Positions 25,307-36,410 of a stretch of 64,000 bases of DNA are shown here, piece after piece. The notes below the pieces were generated by a model. It was not told the origin of the DNA, did no database searches, and worked only from the letters and a program-made list of their open reading frames with translations. Positions within the stretch are counted from its first letter, which is position 1, and every line of letters begins with the position of its first letter. Made by a program: the position numbers and the translations under genes. Source of the stretch: Dokdonella sp. (GTDB taxonomy: Bacteria > Pseudomonadota > Gammaproteobacteria > Xanthomonadales > Rhodanobacteraceae); contig NZ_JAHCAP010000021.1 in assembly GCF_019634815.1 (NCBI RefSeq), forward strand, positions 1-64,000, written 5' to 3'.

Positions 25307-25896
25307 CAGCGTGGCCTGCCCATGGGGCTGGGCATGTTCATGTGCATGCCCGGCATGCCATTGTTGGCCTGCTCGGGATTGACGGCGCGCAGCGTGATGA
25401 AATGGGCGGTCCGCGGCTTGCCGCCGAAACGCCCGCCCCATGACACCGTCAGGTCGACCTGGTAGAGGTCGAACGGCGCGTCCTGCGGCCCGCCCATGCC
25501 CTGTTGCATCGCCTGCATGGCCTGAGCCTGCGCGTTGCGGGCTTGATTTTGCGCTTGCGCCATCTGCTGGGCATTGCCGGCCACCAGCTGCGGCGGCGGC
25601 TCGATCGCCGCAGCGTCGACTTTGCGAATGTCCAGATCCCATGCATAGGCGTCGTCGAAGCGGCCACTGCTATGCCCTTCCTCGACCGGTATGCCGATGC
25701 CGACCACATCGAGTTTGGTCTGCGCCCACAATGCCGCCATCGTGTAATCCAGGGACAAGCGGGTATTGCGCATCGATGCGGTCAGCACCGACATCAGCAC
25801 GCCGATCGCGATCGCGAACACGAGGAAGGCCGCAACCATCTCGATCAGGCTGAATCCGCCCGTCCGCGCACGCATTGGAAGAAATCGACGCTTCAC
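25306..25896 (-). CDS. gspI: type II secretion minor pseudopilin GspI
   Basis: Prepilin signature RTGG/FSLIEMVAAFLVFAIAIGV. The mature domain includes WAQTKLDVVGIGIPVEEGH, as in XpsI/GspI (LAxxLxExLG-type position), and an unusual Gln/Ala/Met-rich internal segment (about 25490-25580). The C-terminal half ends MPGMHMNMPSPMGRPR, a Met/His-rich tail. Start is uncertain: GTG 25896 (20-residue leader region with KRRFLP), ATG 25875 (7-residue leader, typical), or GTG 25950 overlapping gspH. Confidence 0.83.
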   Translation of the reverse strand: MKRRFLPMRARTGGFSLIEMVAAFLVFAIAIGVLMSVLTASMRNTRLSLDYTMAALWAQTKLDVVGIGIPVEEGHSSGRFDDAYAWDLDIRKVDAAAIEPPPQLVAGNAQQMAQAQNQARNAQAQAMQAMQQGMGGPQDAPFDLYQVDLTVSWGGRFGGKPRTAHFITLRAVNPEQANNGMPGMHMNMPSPMGRPR

Positions 25897-25939
25897 TTGG
25901 ATATCGACCTTGGCGCTGCCTGCGAGTTCGCCGCCGCGG

Positions 25940-26494
25940 CTACTCGCCACGCTCGTTGAGTTCGATGTCGCCGGTCAGCCAGGCCACATTGATGCGCCAT
26001 TCGCGCTGCCCCTGCAGCACAGCGATATGGCCGCCCGTGGAACTGCCGTCGGGGAAAAAGCGGATCCCGCCGCTGTTGGCGGCGGTGACTTCGGATTCTG
26101 CCGTGGTCAAGCGCAACATCATGCCCTTGGGCAGTTCGCGGGTGGGTTTGCCGGGCGCGGTGTAGGCGTTCTTCTCCAGATCCAGAACCAGCGCCTGCGA
26201 TTTGCCTTTGACGATCGCCTGGCCGCGCGTGTAGCGCAGCGCCGCAACCAGATCGCGGCTGGCGGCACGGATTTTCGCCGACTGCAGGCTGCGGGAGAAC
26301 GAAATCGACACAATCGTCATCGCAATCGCCAGCAGCAGGATCACCGCGATCAGTTCGATCAAGGTGAAGCCGCGCGCGTGCGAACGCGCTGAAGAGCGGG
26401 GATCGGAAATCCGAAACCCGGAATCACAAGACGCGTTTTCGCTGGCGCGCCTTTCCGATTCCCGAGTTCCGATGGCCGATCCCCGGCTTTTCAT
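25940..26494 (-). CDS. gspH: type II secretion minor pseudopilin GspH with an unusually long leader
   Basis: 184 aa. Cleavage site HARG/FTLIELIAVILLLAIAMTIVSISF, then the GspH fold with DLVAALRYTRGQAIVKG and GGIRFFPDGSSTGG near the C-terminus. The part before the cleavage site is 41 residues, against the usual 6-15, and most of it is encoded by a 27-bp inverted-repeat element (26399-26483). No ATG, GTG, TTG or CTG codon is available between that element and the cleavage site, so translation must pass through it unless a non-standard start is used. ATG 26494 overlaps the gspG stop as ATGA. Confidence 0.87.
   Translation of the reverse strand: MKSRGSAIGTRESERRASENASCDSGFRISDPRSSARSHARGFTLIELIAVILLLAIAMTIVSISFSRSLQSAKIRAASRDLVAALRYTRGQAIVKGKSQALVLDLEKNAYTAPGKPTRELPKGMMLRLTTAESEVTAANSGGIRFFPDGSSTGGHIAVLQGQREWRINVAWLTGDIELNERGE
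26399..26483. repeat. palindromic GGAATC/GATTCC element inside the gspH leader
   Basis: Left arm 26399-26425 (begins GGGATCGG, ends CCCGGAATC) and right arm 26457-26483 (begins GATTCCCGAG, ends CCGATCCC) are imperfect inverted copies of each other, 27 bases each with a handful of mismatches and a 31-base spacer. It resembles a small palindromic intergenic repeat (REP/MITE-like). A related element lies at 57283-57378. Confidence 0.7.
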
Positions 26495-26922
26495 TGCCAG
26501 TTGCCGTAGTCCGCGTTCACGCCATCACCACCCGACTGGCCATCCTTGCCGAGGAAGGTGATATCGAAATCACCGTGCTCGCCGGGCGCCTTGTACTGAA
26601 AGGCATGGCCAAACGGATCCTTGAGATCAGAAGCCTTGGCATAGGGTCCTTGCCAGTTCGCGGCATTGCCGGGCTTGCTGACGAGATCGTCCAATCGTGA
26701 TGGCGGACTACCGTTGTCGAGTGCATAGGCGTCGATCTCGCCGGCGAGGCGGCCCACGGCGGCCTTGCCCGCACCCCACTTGCCCTTGTCGACGTTCTTG
26801 CCGACCTGCTGCACGACGATGCCGGCGACGATGCCTATCAACACGATGACCGCAAGCATTTCGATCAGGCTGAAGCCCGCGGCACGCTGCCGGCGATGGA
26901 AACTGTGTGGCGATTGATTCAT
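26491..26922 (-). CDS. gspG: type II secretion major pseudopilin GspG
   Basis: 143 aa. Prepilin cleavage RAAG/FSLIEMLAVIVLIGIVAGIVV, then KAAVGRLAGEIDAYALDNGSPP and the C-terminal DPFGHAFQYKAPGEHGDFDI and SGGDGVNADYGNW pattern of major pseudopilins with the calcium site. ATG 26922 is preferred: AGGAGG lies about 11 bases upstream, a little far. It builds the pseudopilus shaft. It is separated from gspF by 101 bases, the largest gap inside the operon, which would fit a stabilising or processing site for higher GspG output (inference). Confidence 0.93.
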   Translation of the reverse strand: MNQSPHSFHRRQRAAGFSLIEMLAVIVLIGIVAGIVVQQVGKNVDKGKWGAGKAAVGRLAGEIDAYALDNGSPPSRLDDLVSKPGNAANWQGPYAKASDLKDPFGHAFQYKAPGEHGDFDITFLGKDGQSGGDGVNADYGNWQ

Positions 26923-27023
26923 GGTCTTGCGTTCCTCCTGCATGGTTGGCGTCGTCATTGCCGCGCGACGCCACATCGGTAAGCCGAGTCCGGAACACGG
27001 GCCCAAGCGCCCGCTGCCCGGCG

Positions 27024-28241
27024 TTATTTGACCGCTCCGGCGATGTTCATGATCGGCAGCACGATTGCCAGCATGATCATCGCCACCACCACCGTCATCA
27101 CGATCGTCGTCGCCGGCACCAGGGCCGCGAGCAGGCGATCGAGGGTGTTCTTGACCTCGACGTCAAAGGTGTCGGCCACCTTGAGCAGCATGGCATCGAG
27201 TTCGCCGGATTCCTCGCCCACCGAGATCATCTGGATCGCGAGCTTGGGAAAGCGCTTTGACTGCGCCAGCGCATGGGCCAGACCGCCACCGGTCTTGACC
27301 TCCTCGGTCGCCGTGGCGACCACCTCGGCGAGCGCAGTATTTGTCATCACGTTGCGCGCCACGGTCAGTCCGGACAACAGCGGAACGCCGTTCTTGAGCA
27401 GGGTACCGAGCGTGCGCGCAATGCGTGCGGTCTCGATCTTGCGCACGATATCGCCAACCACGCGCATGCGCAGCAGACGCTCATCGATACCCAATCGCGC
27501 CACTGGTTCGGCCATCTGTCGGCGCAGCCAGCCGATGCCGAGCACGATGGCGATGAGGATCAGCCACCAGAAGCTCTGCAGCGCCGAGCCCACCGCCAGC
27601 ACGACCTTGGTGATCAGCGGCATTTCCACGTTCATGTCGGCGAACATCGGCGCGAATTGCGGCACCACGTAGACCAACAACACCATCAGCGACACCAGCA
27701 CCATGCCGACCAGGAAGGCGGGATAGATCATCGCGTTGATCACGCTGCTGCGCAGCGCCGCACTGCGTTCGAGATAGTCGGCGAGCCGCGCCAGCGTGTC
27801 ATGCAGCGAACCACCGGCCTCGCCCGCGCGCACCATGTTGACGTACAAGCGCGAGAAAGTGCCCTGCTCGGCCTCGAGCGAGTCCGACAATGGTGTGCCG
27901 CCACGCACCTCGTCACGGATGCGTTCGAGCATGCGCCGCGCCTTGTCGCTCTCGGGCAGATCGAGCAGGATCTGCAGCGCGCGATCGAGCGGCTGGCCAG
28001 CGCCGAGCAAAGTCGCCAACTGCTGGGTGAACTGCACGATCTGCGCCTGACGCAGCGTCTTCTTCTTGAACAACGCCGCGAACAGGCTGGCTGAATCGCC
28101 GCCGTCCGCCTCGCGAACCTCGAGCGGTATGTTGCCGGCATCCTGCAGCTTGCCGATCACGTCGTCGCGGCTGCCCAGATCGAACTGGCCTTCGAGCACC
28201 TCGCCCGCGGGCGTGACCGCCTTGTAGTAGAACAAGGTCAT
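27024..28241 (-). CDS. gspF: type II secretion platform protein GspF
   Basis: 405 aa polytopic inner-membrane protein with two T2SSF domains (QFTQQLATLLGAGQPLDRAL and IARTLGTLLKNGVPLLSGL), each followed by the conserved GEESGELD/GEAGGSL motif, and three main membrane segments (INAMIYPAFLVGMVLVSLMV, WWLILIAIVLGIGWL, TTIVMTVVVAMIMLAIVLPI). Start ATG 28241 lies four bases after the gspE stop. Confidence 0.95.
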   Translation of the reverse strand: MTLFYYKAVTPAGEVLEGQFDLGSRDDVIGKLQDAGNIPLEVREADGGDSASLFAALFKKKTLRQAQIVQFTQQLATLLGAGQPLDRALQILLDLPESDKARRMLERIRDEVRGGTPLSDSLEAEQGTFSRLYVNMVRAGEAGGSLHDTLARLADYLERSAALRSSVINAMIYPAFLVGMVLVSLMVLLVYVVPQFAPMFADMNVEMPLITKVVLAVGSALQSFWWLILIAIVLGIGWLRRQMAEPVARLGIDERLLRMRVVGDIVRKIETARIARTLGTLLKNGVPLLSGLTVARNVMTNTALAEVVATATEEVKTGGGLAHALAQSKRFPKLAIQMISVGEESGELDAMLLKVADTFDVEVKNTLDRLLAALVPATTIVMTVVVAMIMLAIVLPIMNIAGAVK

Positions 28242-28245
28242 GGCT

Positions 28246-29991
<1,746 letters not shown>

Positions 29992-30066
29992 GAAATGTCC
30001 GGAAAACTCGATTGGTGTGGATTGCCCATTGTTCCACAAGGTCAACGGGCGACGCACAAGGGCCGG

Positions 30067-30765
30067 TCAGGGCTCGTCGGCGGGCGGATCGGCCTCACTG
30101 TGACCTTCGGCATGCGTCTGCGGTTCCCGCGCGCGCCCCACCAACTGCTCGATGAAACCACGGTTGAAGGACAGCCACAGCAGCGCGGGGATCACCGCAG
30201 GCAGGATCAGTACCGCGAACTGGTAGGCCACGCCGATCGCTTCGCGCGACAAACCCGCGGCGGCGATGGCAGCCACACCTTCCTCGCCCGACTGGTAGGC
30301 GAGCACCTTGAGCGCTTCAGCACAGATGCCGAAGGCCTGGGCCAGCCAGATCAACACAAAGGCGACCAGGAACTGCAGCGCTCGGCGTCCGGCAGTCAGC
30401 GGCGTTGCCATCGTCAGCCCGGCGAACAAGGGCAGCGACCAGGCATAGACCATCGGATTGAGCGTGGGCTCGAGCACGGCGATCCCGCCGGCATGGCCCC
30501 CGCTGGCCGCGATCGTCACCTGCACGCGCGTGGCCACAGTGACGAAATACGAACTGCGCGCCACCACCCGGCCGGTCGCATCGATCAATTCGCCGCCGAG
30601 CGTGAGATTTTCGAACAATCCGCTCCACAGGCCTAGCAAGGCGAATTTGGCCATGTGCATCGCCGGCATGACCCACACGGGCGCCCAGGCCAGCCAGATC
30701 ACGAACGCGAGTGGCAACCACAGCAGGGCGCGCAGTGCAAAACCGCGGACCGGCGAGTTTGTCAT
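30067..30765 (-). CDS. membrane protein of unknown function (possibly exosortase-H-associated type)
   Basis: 232 aa with membrane helices near the N-terminus (LRALLWLPLAFVIWLAWAPVWV), at ~100-120 (VYAWSLPLFAGLTMATPL), ~130-150 and ~180-205. A short extracytoplasmic beta region lies between (ATRVQVTIAASGGHAGGIAVLEPTLNP). The LxPTLNPMVYAWSLPLF stretch followed by helices reminds me of membrane proteins found with exosortase H in this order, but no exosortase or IPTL-CTERM protein is in the window, so this is a weak guess. ATG 30765 is one base after the purL stop; gspE follows 75 bases later, so purL, this gene and the T2SS could be cotranscribed. Confidence 0.6.
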   Translation of the reverse strand: MTNSPVRGFALRALLWLPLAFVIWLAWAPVWVMPAMHMAKFALLGLWSGLFENLTLGGELIDATGRVVARSSYFVTVATRVQVTIAASGGHAGGIAVLEPTLNPMVYAWSLPLFAGLTMATPLTAGRRALQFLVAFVLIWLAQAFGICAEALKVLAYQSGEEGVAAIAAAGLSREAIGVAYQFAVLILPAVIPALLWLSFNRGFIEQLVGRAREPQTHAEGHSEADPPADEP

Positions 30766-30766
30766 C

Positions 30767-33700
30767 TCAATCCACCCAGACGCGCGCATTGCGGAACATG
30801 CGCATCCACGGCGAATCCTCACCCCATTCGCGCGGTCGCCACGACAGCTGCACGCTGCGGAACACGCGCTCGGGATGCGGCATCAGGATGGTGGCGCGCC
30901 CATCGTCGCTGGTGAAGCCGGTGGCGCCGCCCGGCGAACCGTTGGCGTTGTACGGAAAGCGCTCGGTCGCGCAGCCGGCGTTGTCGACGAAGCGCAGGGC
31001 GAGCACTGCGCGACTGGCATCGTGCGGCTCGCTGAACAGGGCACGTCCCTCGCCGTGCGCCACCACCACCGGAATGCAGGAGCCGGCCATGCCGCGCAGC
31101 AGGATCGCCGGTGAATCAACCACCTCCACGGCAACCAGCCGCGCCTCGTACTGCTCGCTCGCATTGCGTGCGAATCGCGGCCAGTGCTGCGCGCCGGGAA
31201 TGATCGACTTGAGTTGCGACAACATTTGGCAACCGTTGCACACACCCAGCGTGAAGGTTCGTGAATCGGCAAAGAATTGCGCGAACATGTCGCGCAGCAT
31301 GGCGTTGTAGAGCACCGAAGCCGCCCAGCCGCGACCGGCACCGAGCACATCGCCGTAACTGAAGCCGCCGCAGGCGGCCAGACCGCGGAAATCCGCCAGA
31401 CTCCGTCGCCCACTTGCGAGATCACTCATGTGCACGTCGACGGCCTCGAAGCCGGCGCGCGTGAACGCGGCCGCCATCTCGATCTGGCCATTGACGCCCT
31501 GCTCGCGCAGGATCGCGACGCGCGGCCGTACGCCGCGCGCGATCCACGGCGCTGCAACATCATCGGTCGGATCGAACATCAGTCGCGGTGACAGTCCGCG
31601 GTCACTCACGTCGCAGCGCGCCGCAAGTTCCGCATCGGCGGTCGCGGGATTGTCGCGCAGGCGCTGCAGCGCGTGGCTGGTCTGCGACCACAGCCCCATG
31701 AGCTCGGCCCAGGGTCGCGTGCTGAGCTGGGTTTGACCCAGACGCACACGCACACGCATGTCCACGGTCGGCGCGGCGACGCGATGCGCAAGCGCAACAA
31801 CTCCGTGACGCTCCAGCAAGGCGAGCAGTGCTTCGCAGTCGTCACGGCGCACCTGCACGAGCACACCCAGCTCTTCATTGAACAGGGCTGCCAACGCATT
31901 CTCGCCCCAGCCATCAAGCACGATGTCCAGACCGCAATGCCCGGCCAGCGCCATTTCCAGCAGCGCCACGTACAGGCCGCCATCGCTGCGGTCATGCCAG
32001 GCCTGCAGCAAGCCCGCTTCACGCGCTGCACCGAGCGCGGCCAGCACGGCCATCAATCGCTGCGGATCGTCGAGGTCGGGAGCCTCGCCTCCGCGCCGCG
32101 CAAAGGCCTGCAACAGCGAACTGCCGCCCAAACGGTTGCGTGCGCCACCGATGTCGAGCAGCCAGATCTCGCTTGCTTCCAGATCGCCCTGCAATTGCGG
32201 CGTGAGCGTTCGCCGCACATCGGCACAGCGCGCGAAGGCGCTGACGATCAGCGAAACCGGTGACACGGTCTGCACGTTCGCTGCCGGCAGCGTCGAATCC
32301 GACCAGCGCGTCTGCATCGACAGTGAATCCTTGCCGACCGGAATGGAAATACCCAGTGCCGGACACAGCTCCATGCCCACCGCATGCACGGCATCGAACA
32401 AGGCCGCATCTTCGCCGCCGAATCCGGCGGCCGCCATCCAGTTTGCCGACAGGCGCACTTCGTCGAGGCGCACGTCGGCAGCAAACAGATTCGTGAGCGC
32501 CTCGCCCACCGCCATGCGCGCGCTCGCCGCCGCATCGATCAGCGCCAGCGGCGTGCGCTCACCCATCGCCATCGCTTCGCCCGCATGGCCTTCGAAATCG
32601 ACCAGGGTCACGGCACAGTCGGCGACCGGCACCTGCCACGGCCCGACCATCGGATCGCGCGCGCACAGACCACCGACACTGCGATCACCGATGGTGACGA
32701 GGAAGGACTTGCTGCCGACCGCTGGCAGGCACAGGACACGCTCGATCGCCTCCTCCAGCGCAATGCCATCGAGATCGGGGACGATGTCGATGCGTTGTGT
32801 CGCTCGCCGCGTGTTGCGCTGCATGCGTGGCGGCTTGCCGAACAGCACATCGAGCGGAAGATCGATCACATGGCGGTCGGCAGCGTCTTGCGCGCAGCGC
32901 TCGTCCACCAGCAGCAGGCGGCGCTCGGCGGTGGCTTGGCCGACCACCGCGAACGGACAGCGCTCGCGTGCGCAGATGGCGCGAAAAGCCTCGAGATCGG
33001 CCGGCCGCACGCCGAGCACGTAGCGCTCCTGCGACTCGTTGCACCAGATTTGCATCGGCGAAAGCTGGGCATCATCGCTGGGGATTTCGCGCAGCCGGAT
33101 CACACCACCGACACCCGAGTCGTTGAGCAATTCGGGAATCGCGTTGGACAGGCCACCGGCACCGACATCGTGGATCGAGACGAGCGGATTGCCCTGGCCG
33201 CGCGCCCAGCAGCTGTCGATGACTTCCTGACAACGCCGCTGCATCTCGGCGTTGTCACGCTGCACCGAGGCGAAGTCGAGTTGTTCGGAGCTGGCACCGG
33301 CCGCTACCGACGAGGCCGCGCCGCCGCCCAGGCCAATCAGCATCGCCGGGCCGCCGAGCACGATCACGCAATCGCCATCGACGAGATTTCGCTTCTCGAC
33401 GTGATCGGCGCACAAATTGGCGACGCCGCCGGCAATCATGATCGGCTTGTCGTAGCCGCGGTACAGACCTGGCGCACCACCATCCTGCTCGAACGCGCGG
33501 AAATAGCCGCCCAGGCAGGGACGTCCGAACTCATTGTTGAAGGCGGCCGCGCCAAGCGGTGCGTCGCGCATGATTTCGAAGGCACTGGCAAAACGCGGCG
33601 GCAGTGGACGCTCGCGCTCCCACGGCCGCGGCAGACCGGGGATGCGCAGGTCCGACACGGTGTAGCCGACCAGTCCGGCCTTGGGTTTGCCGCCGCGTCC

Positions 33701-34642
33701 GGTGGCACCCTCGTCGCGGATTTCTCCACCGGCGCCGGTCGATGCGCCCGGATACGGCGAAATGGCGGTCGGGTGGTTATGCGTTTCGACCTTGATCGCG
33801 TAGGGAACGTCCTGCGCATGCGTGCGAAAGACCGCGTCATCCGCATCGGCGTGGAAGCGCTGCGCAGCGCTGCCGCTGATGACGGCGGCATTGTCGTGAT
33901 AGGCCGACAAGGTGTGTGCCGGTGACTGCGCGTGGGTATTGCGGATCATCGCGAACAGCGACTTCGCTTGCTCGACGCCGTCGACCATGAACTGCGCATT
34001 GAAGATCTTGTGTCGGCAGTGCTCGGAATTGGCCTGCGCGAACATCATCAGTTCGGCGTCGCTGGGATCACGCCCGAGTTCGGCATAGCGGGCGGCAAGG
34101 TACTCGATTTCATCTTCGGCCAGCGCCAGGCCGAGCTGCGCGTTCGCCGCCAGCAGATTGGCGCGCGGATCCGTGCCCAGCACGATGCGCCGCAGGGGCG
34201 CAGGCGCGCCGGCGTCGAACAGTTTTGACGCGTCCTCGATCCGCTCGATCACGGCCTGCGTCATCGGATCATGCAGGGCCCGCTCGACAACACGCCGCGC
34301 GTCGGCTGCAGCCGGCAGGCCGTCGAGCTCGAAGCCGATGCCGCGCTCGACGCGGCGCACCTCGATGCCGCAGCCCATGAGGATTTCAGTGGCCTTGCTC
34401 GACCACGGCGAACGGGTTCCCGGGCGCGGCACCACCCACAGCGTTGCAGGCGCGGCCTTGCTCTTGTCAGCCTGCAGGATTTCGCTCAGACGTGAGCGAT
34501 CGAGCGTGACATCACCGCAGTCGACGAAGTAAACCCAGCGGGCCGAACGCACGCGCGCACCGGGTGCCAGTGGCGCCAATTCGGCATTGAGTCGTTCGAC
34601 GCGGAACGCGGACAGCGCAGGCAGGCCGTCGAGGACGATCAT
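30767..34642 (-). CDS. purL: phosphoribosylformylglycinamidine synthase (large, PurL)
   Basis: 1291 aa single-chain FGAR amidotransferase of the proteobacterial type, the fourth step of purine synthesis. N-terminal PurS-like domain, FGAM synthase core with [14 protein letters not shown] near 205 and [11 protein letters not shown] near 290, and a duplicated AIRS-like ATP-binding half with [14 protein letters not shown]. The C-terminal class I glutaminase has GVCNGCQML (catalytic Cys near 1135) and MPHPERVF (His/Glu near 1260). Length matches the 1290-1300 aa norm. ATG 34642 follows GAGG-free sequence, but the N-terminus aligns; a TACAAT box on the minus strand at 34673-34678 may be the -10 element. 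Confidence 0.97.
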   Translation of the reverse strand: MIVLDGLPALSAFRVERLNAELAPLAPGARVRSARWVYFVDCGDVTLDRSRLSEILQADKSKAAPATLWVVPRPGTRSPWSSKATEILMGCGIEVRRVERGIGFELDGLPAAADARRVVERALHDPMTQAVIERIEDASKLFDAGAPAPLRRIVLGTDPRANLLAANAQLGLALAEDEIEYLAARYAELGRDPSDAELMMFAQANSEHCRHKIFNAQFMVDGVEQAKSLFAMIRNTHAQSPAHTLSAYHDNAAVISGSAAQRFHADADDAVFRTHAQDVPYAIKVETHNHPTAISPYPGASTGAGGEIRDEGATGRGGKPKAGLVGYTVSDLRIPGLPRPWERERPLPPRFASAFEIMRDAPLGAAAFNNEFGRPCLGGYFRAFEQDGGAPGLYRGYDKPIMIAGGVANLCADHVEKRNLVDGDCVIVLGGPAMLIGLGGGAASSVAAGASSEQLDFASVQRDNAEMQRRCQEVIDSCWARGQGNPLVSIHDVGAGGLSNAIPELLNDSGVGGVIRLREIPSDDAQLSPMQIWCNESQERYVLGVRPADLEAFRAICARERCPFAVVGQATAERRLLLVDERCAQDAADRHVIDLPLDVLFGKPPRMQRNTRRATQRIDIVPDLDGIALEEAIERVLCLPAVGSKSFLVTIGDRSVGGLCARDPMVGPWQVPVADCAVTLVDFEGHAGEAMAMGERTPLALIDAAASARMAVGEALTNLFAADVRLDEVRLSANWMAAAGFGGEDAALFDAVHAVGMELCPALGISIPVGKDSLSMQTRWSDSTLPAANVQTVSPVSLIVSAFARCADVRRTLTPQLQGDLEASEIWLLDIGGARNRLGGSSLLQAFARRGGEAPDLDDPQRLMAVLAALGAAREAGLLQAWHDRSDGGLYVALLEMALAGHCGLDIVLDGWGENALAALFNEELGVLVQVRRDDCEALLALLERHGVVALAHRVAAPTVDMRVRVRLGQTQLSTRPWAELMGLWSQTSHALQRLRDNPATADAELAARCDVSDRGLSPRLMFDPTDDVAAPWIARGVRPRVAILREQGVNGQIEMAAAFTRAGFEAVDVHMSDLASGRRSLADFRGLAACGGFSYGDVLGAGRGWAASVLYNAMLRDMFAQFFADSRTFTLGVCNGCQMLSQLKSIIPGAQHWPRFARNASEQYEARLVAVEVVDSPAILLRGMAGSCIPVVVAHGEGRALFSEPHDASRAVLALRFVDNAGCATERFPYNANGSPGGATGFTSDDGRATILMPHPERVFRSVQLSWRPREWGEDSPWMRMFRNARVWVD

Positions 34643-34742
34643 GGTGCGGGCGCCTCGGCAAGGGAGCCCGTCATTGTAGTGGAAGCCTGCGCCCGTGCGG
34701 CGAACTGCATCGCCACGCGGGCGCGAACGATCGCGGCGACGC

Positions 34743-35501
34743 TCAACCGCCGTTGGTCAGCGTGGGCGCGTCGAGCGACTTGAGCCGTGCCAGCATCTGG
34801 TCGGGGTCGAGATAGCCGCCGATCTTGCTGCCATCGGCCGCGTAGATCGCCGGCGTACCGTTGACGCCCACTTGCGCGCCGAGCTCAAAGTCCTGCGTCA
34901 CCGGGTTGTCGCACTTGACCAGGGGCGGCGTCTGGCCAGCCTTGGCCGCGGTGAAGCTCGCCTTGCGATCCTTCGCGCACCACACCGAGACCGCCTTGTC
35001 GAACGACTCGGTGCCCGGGCCCGAACGCGGGAAGAACAGGTAATCTATTTCGATGCCGCGCTTGTTGTACTCGGCGATCTGCGAGTGCAGCTTGCGGCAG
35101 TAGCCGCAATCGATGTCGGTGAACACCGTGACCTTGTACTGCGGCTTTCCGGCCGGCGCGAAGATGATGCGTCGGCTCGTGGGCACCGTGTCGAGCTTTT
35201 TCTTCACGTCGATTGCCAGACGCGCCTCGGTGAGGTCGCGCTGCTTGAGCGTATCGAGCAGCTTGCCCTGCAGGATGTACTTGCCGTCATCGCTGATGTA
35301 GACGATCTGGCTGCCGACGATCACTTGCTGGAAGCCAGCCATCGGCGCGGCTTCGATCGCATCGATGCTTGCCTGCGGCACGAGGTCGGTGAGCGCCTTG
35401 CGCGCAGCGGCCTGCGCCGGGGTGTCGGCCGCATGGGCGATGCCACTGGCGCACAGCGTCGCGAACGCGGCGGTGAACAGGAAGGAATTGCGCATTGACA
35501 T
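34743..35501 (-). CDS. DsbC-type thiol:disulfide interchange protein (CGYC)
   Basis: 252 aa periplasmic disulfide isomerase. Signal peptide [24 protein letters not shown], an N-terminal DsbC dimerisation-type domain ([39 protein letters not shown]) and a thioredoxin domain with [12 protein letters not shown] (active site CGYC) and the cis-Pro loop [10 protein letters not shown] 35501 was chosen: GAGGAG lies 7 bases upstream. It starts 12 bases after the stop of the second dsbC-like gene, so the two are a tandem pair and likely cotranscribed. Likely substrates include the Cys-rich exported proteins in this window (inference). Confidence 0.92.
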   Translation of the reverse strand: MSMRNSFLFTAAFATLCASGIAHAADTPAQAAARKALTDLVPQASIDAIEAAPMAGFQQVIVGSQIVYISDDGKYILQGKLLDTLKQRDLTEARLAIDVKKKLDTVPTSRRIIFAPAGKPQYKVTVFTDIDCGYCRKLHSQIAEYNKRGIEIDYLFFPRSGPGTESFDKAVSVWCAKDRKASFTAAKAGQTPPLVKCDNPVTQDFELGAQVGVNGTPAIYAADGSKIGGYLDPDQMLARLKSLDAPTLTNGG

Positions 35502-35512
35502 GACGGGGCTCC

Positions 35513-36253
35513 TCAATTCTTGGCGGTGGCGGCCGCGCTCTGTCGGTCAAGCTCGGCGGCCAGCATGTCGGGGGACATCGCGATCTGGCCGGGAATCTGC
35601 TTGCCATCCGGACCAAGGATCGTCGGGGTCGCATTGATGCCCAGCGACTGCGCAAGGCTGGCAAGTTCGTTGACTGGATTGGGGCAGGTTGCGGTGCCCG
35701 GGTCCTTGCCCGACATCGCCTCGGTGAAGGCCTCGACGCGATCCTTGGAGCACCATACCGCCTGTGCCTTCTTGTCGGCGCCCGGGTGAATGCTCAAGGG
35801 ATAGAACAGGTAGTCGACCGCGATACCCTTGGCGTTGTACTGCGCGATCTGCTGATGGAAGCGGCGGCAGAACGGACAGTCGATGTCAGTGAACACGGTG
35901 ACGGTGTGCCTGGTCGCAACGGGCGCCTTGGGCGCAAACACGATGCGCTTGTCCGGGCCTATCTTGGCAAGCGCGAGCCTGCGCACCTTGGCGCGCGATT
36001 CCTGGGTCAGGTCGACCTTGTTGGCGACATCGAAGGCGCTGCCGTCAAGCACGTAGCGGCCGTCTTTGCTCACGTAGATGAACTGGCTGCCGACAATGGC
36101 TTCGTAGAAACCCGGCACAGTCGATTCCTGGGCTTCATCGACCTTGGCATTGGGTGCAATGGCCTGAACCGCCTGTTGAACCACTTCACGGGGCGTTGCG
36201 GCAACGACCGTGCCGGCGAATGCCAGGGCAAGCAACGTACAAAGAAAGCGCAT
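35513..36253 (-). CDS. DsbC-type thiol:disulfide interchange protein (CPFC)
   Basis: 246 aa. Signal peptide MRFLCTLLALAFAGTVVAA, dimerisation domain (VPGFYEAIVGSQFIYVSKDGRYVLDGSAFDV) and thioredoxin domain with TDIDCPFCRRFH (active site CPFC) and INATPTILGPDGKQIPG. Paralogue of the next gene but clearly diverged: about 40% by eye, with a different active-site dipeptide. ATG 36253 has GAGG five bases upstream. An extended -10 promoter (36370-36378) and an AGGTCAG palindrome lie in the 157-bp gap between xerD and this gene. Confidence 0.92.
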   Translation of the reverse strand: MRFLCTLLALAFAGTVVAATPREVVQQAVQAIAPNAKVDEAQESTVPGFYEAIVGSQFIYVSKDGRYVLDGSAFDVANKVDLTQESRAKVRRLALAKIGPDKRIVFAPKAPVATRHTVTVFTDIDCPFCRRFHQQIAQYNAKGIAVDYLFYPLSIHPGADKKAQAVWCSKDRVEAFTEAMSGKDPGTATCPNPVNELASLAQSLGINATPTILGPDGKQIPGQIAMSPDMLAAELDRQSAAATAKN

Positions 36254-36317
36254 GACAACCTCGAGCTGGACTTGGTGGCAATGGCGGCGTGATCGACCAT
36301 GAGGGATCGCGTGCCGC

Positions 36318-36333
36318 AGGTCAGCACTGACCT
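36318..36333. promoter_or_regulatory. palindrome AGGTCAG-CA-CTGACCT in the dsbC leader
   Basis: Perfect 7-bp inverted repeat with a 2-base centre, flanked by GC pairs. It lies about 65 bases before the start codon of the CPFC dsbC-like gene and downstream of its candidate promoter. It could be a repressor operator or an RNA hairpin; no T-run follows. Confidence 0.5.
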
Positions 36334-36369
36334 CTGCGCGGCCGCCAAGTTCCAACCGTGCAACCCGGG

Positions 36370-36378
36370 ATTATCCCA
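36370..36378 (-). promoter_or_regulatory. candidate extended -10 promoter for the tandem dsbC genes
   Basis: On the minus strand the sequence reads TG-G-GATAAT, an extended -10 box matching TATAAT at five of six positions. The -35 region (about 36393-36398, TTCCGT) is poor, which is usual for extended -10 promoters. It sits just after the xerD stop and points to the dsbC pair. Confidence 0.45.
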
Positions 36379-36410
36379 CGCAAGTCATTGAAACGGAAGC
36401 GTGAAGCGAA

